A DNA stretch of 5,807 bases from Deltaproteobacteria bacterium (GTDB taxonomy: Bacteria; Myxococcota; Polyangia; Haliangiales; Haliangiaceae): positions 1-5,807 of the forward strand of contig JAGSPR010000531.1 of assembly GCA_018262455.1 (NCBI GenBank). The letters are read 5' to 3'. Both the position numbers and the translations under genes were made by a program. The notes under the pieces are model-generated. The model had not been told where the DNA came from, made no database searches, and saw only the letters and a list, made by a program, of their open reading frames with translations. Every line of letters starts with the position of its first letter. The stretch's first letter is position 1. Below, in pieces: positions 5,430 to 5,807 of this stretch.

Positions 5430-5807
5430 ATGCCACGCAAAGTAAATGTCATCGGCGTCGGGATGATCCCCTTCGCCAAGCCCGGCAAGAGCGAGGAGTA
5501 TCACGTCATGGCGCGCAAGGCCGGAGAGGCCGCGCTCGCCGACGCCAAGGTCCCGTTCACCGAAGTCCAGCAGGCGTTCGCCGGCTACGTGTTCGGCGAC
5601 TCGACCTGCGGCCAGCGCGCGGTCTACCAGCTCGGCCTGACCGGCATCCCGGTGTTCAACGTCAACAACAACTGCTCGACCGGGAGCTCCGCGCTGATGC
5701 TCGGCGCCCAGGCCATCGCGGGCGGGCTCGCCGAGTGCGTGATCGCCGTCGGCTTCGAGCAGATGGAAGCCGGCGCGCTGTCGGCGAAGTGGACCGATCG
5801 CGCGAAC
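5430..5807 (+). CDS. SCPx-type thiolase / lipid-transfer acetyl-CoA acyltransferase, partial (3' end beyond window)
   Basis: The first 126 residues of a thiolase of the sterol carrier protein X type are present; the gene runs off the right edge. These enzymes cleave 3-ketoacyl-CoA with CoA and, in animals, act on branched-chain and bile-acid side-chain intermediates. Seen here: the N-terminal strand [31 protein letters not shown] (about 52-66), and the active-site segment [12 protein letters not shown] with the nucleophilic Cys82, followed by [15 protein letters not shown]. The wording closely resembles animal SCPx as recalled. ATG 5430 has a strong ribosome binding site, AAGGAG at 5418-5423 with 6 bases of spacing. 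It lies 20 bases after the upstream stop, so the two genes form an operon. Whether it carries its own C-terminal SCP2 domain cannot be seen. The later catalytic His and Cys of the thiolase fold also lie outside the window. Confidence 0.93.
   Translation, partial: MPRKVNVIGVGMIPFAKPGKSEEYHVMARKAGEAALADAKVPFTEVQQAFAGYVFGDSTCGQRAVYQLGLTGIPVFNVNNNCSTGSSALMLGAQAIAGGLAECVIAVGFEQMEAGALSAKWTDRAN

Overview
The window is GC-rich, with codons ending almost always in G or C. It reads like a chromosomal stretch from a high-GC Gram-negative bacterium. A LolC/LolE-type permease implies an outer membrane and lipoprotein traffic. The style of the beta-oxidation genes would suit a myxobacterium or a related former deltaproteobacterium. 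That placement is an inference from gene content and composition; no rRNA or other marker gene is present.

Layout. Positions 1-309 hold no convincing gene but contain a long, near-perfect inverted repeat (161-181 with 254-275), just beyond the 3' end of the first gene. Positions 310-1704, minus strand, encode a LolC/LolE-family ABC transporter permease with an unusual N-terminal insert predicted to add two membrane segments. Positions 1705-1902 are a divergent intergenic region. It carries an 8-6-8 perfect palindrome (1857-1878) with a -35-like TTGACT at its centre, a good candidate operator for the adjacent regulator. Positions 1903-2568 encode a TetR-family regulator. Its last 8 bases overlap the start of a multidomain beta-oxidation gene at 2561. 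Positions 5430-5807 are the start of an SCPx-type thiolase, cut by the window edge.

The central gene (2561-5409) is built like the eukaryotic peroxisomal multifunctional enzyme type 2 (MFE-2, HSD17B4). It has a short-chain (3R)-hydroxyacyl-CoA dehydrogenase, then a 2-enoyl-CoA hydratase 2, then sterol carrier protein 2 (SCP2) domains, here three in tandem instead of one. It is broken as written. Around 4198-4207 the reading frame changes, and about 50 residues of the hydratase C-terminal half are missing. The 5' frame (2561 to about 4207) carries the dehydrogenase and most of the hydratase. The 3' frame (about 4198-5409) carries the three SCP2 domains. A real deletion that makes a pseudogene and an assembly error are both possible.

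How the genes work together (inference from family roles): the hydratase and dehydrogenase would convert 2-enoyl-CoA to 3-ketoacyl-CoA through the (3R)-hydroxy intermediate. The thiolase would cleave the 3-ketoacyl-CoA, and the SCP2 domains would bind or present bulky acyl-CoA or sterol-like lipids. The same enzyme pair handles branched-chain and sterol side-chain substrates in animal peroxisomes. The TetR protein probably represses this operon and itself, and may also affect the divergent permease gene.
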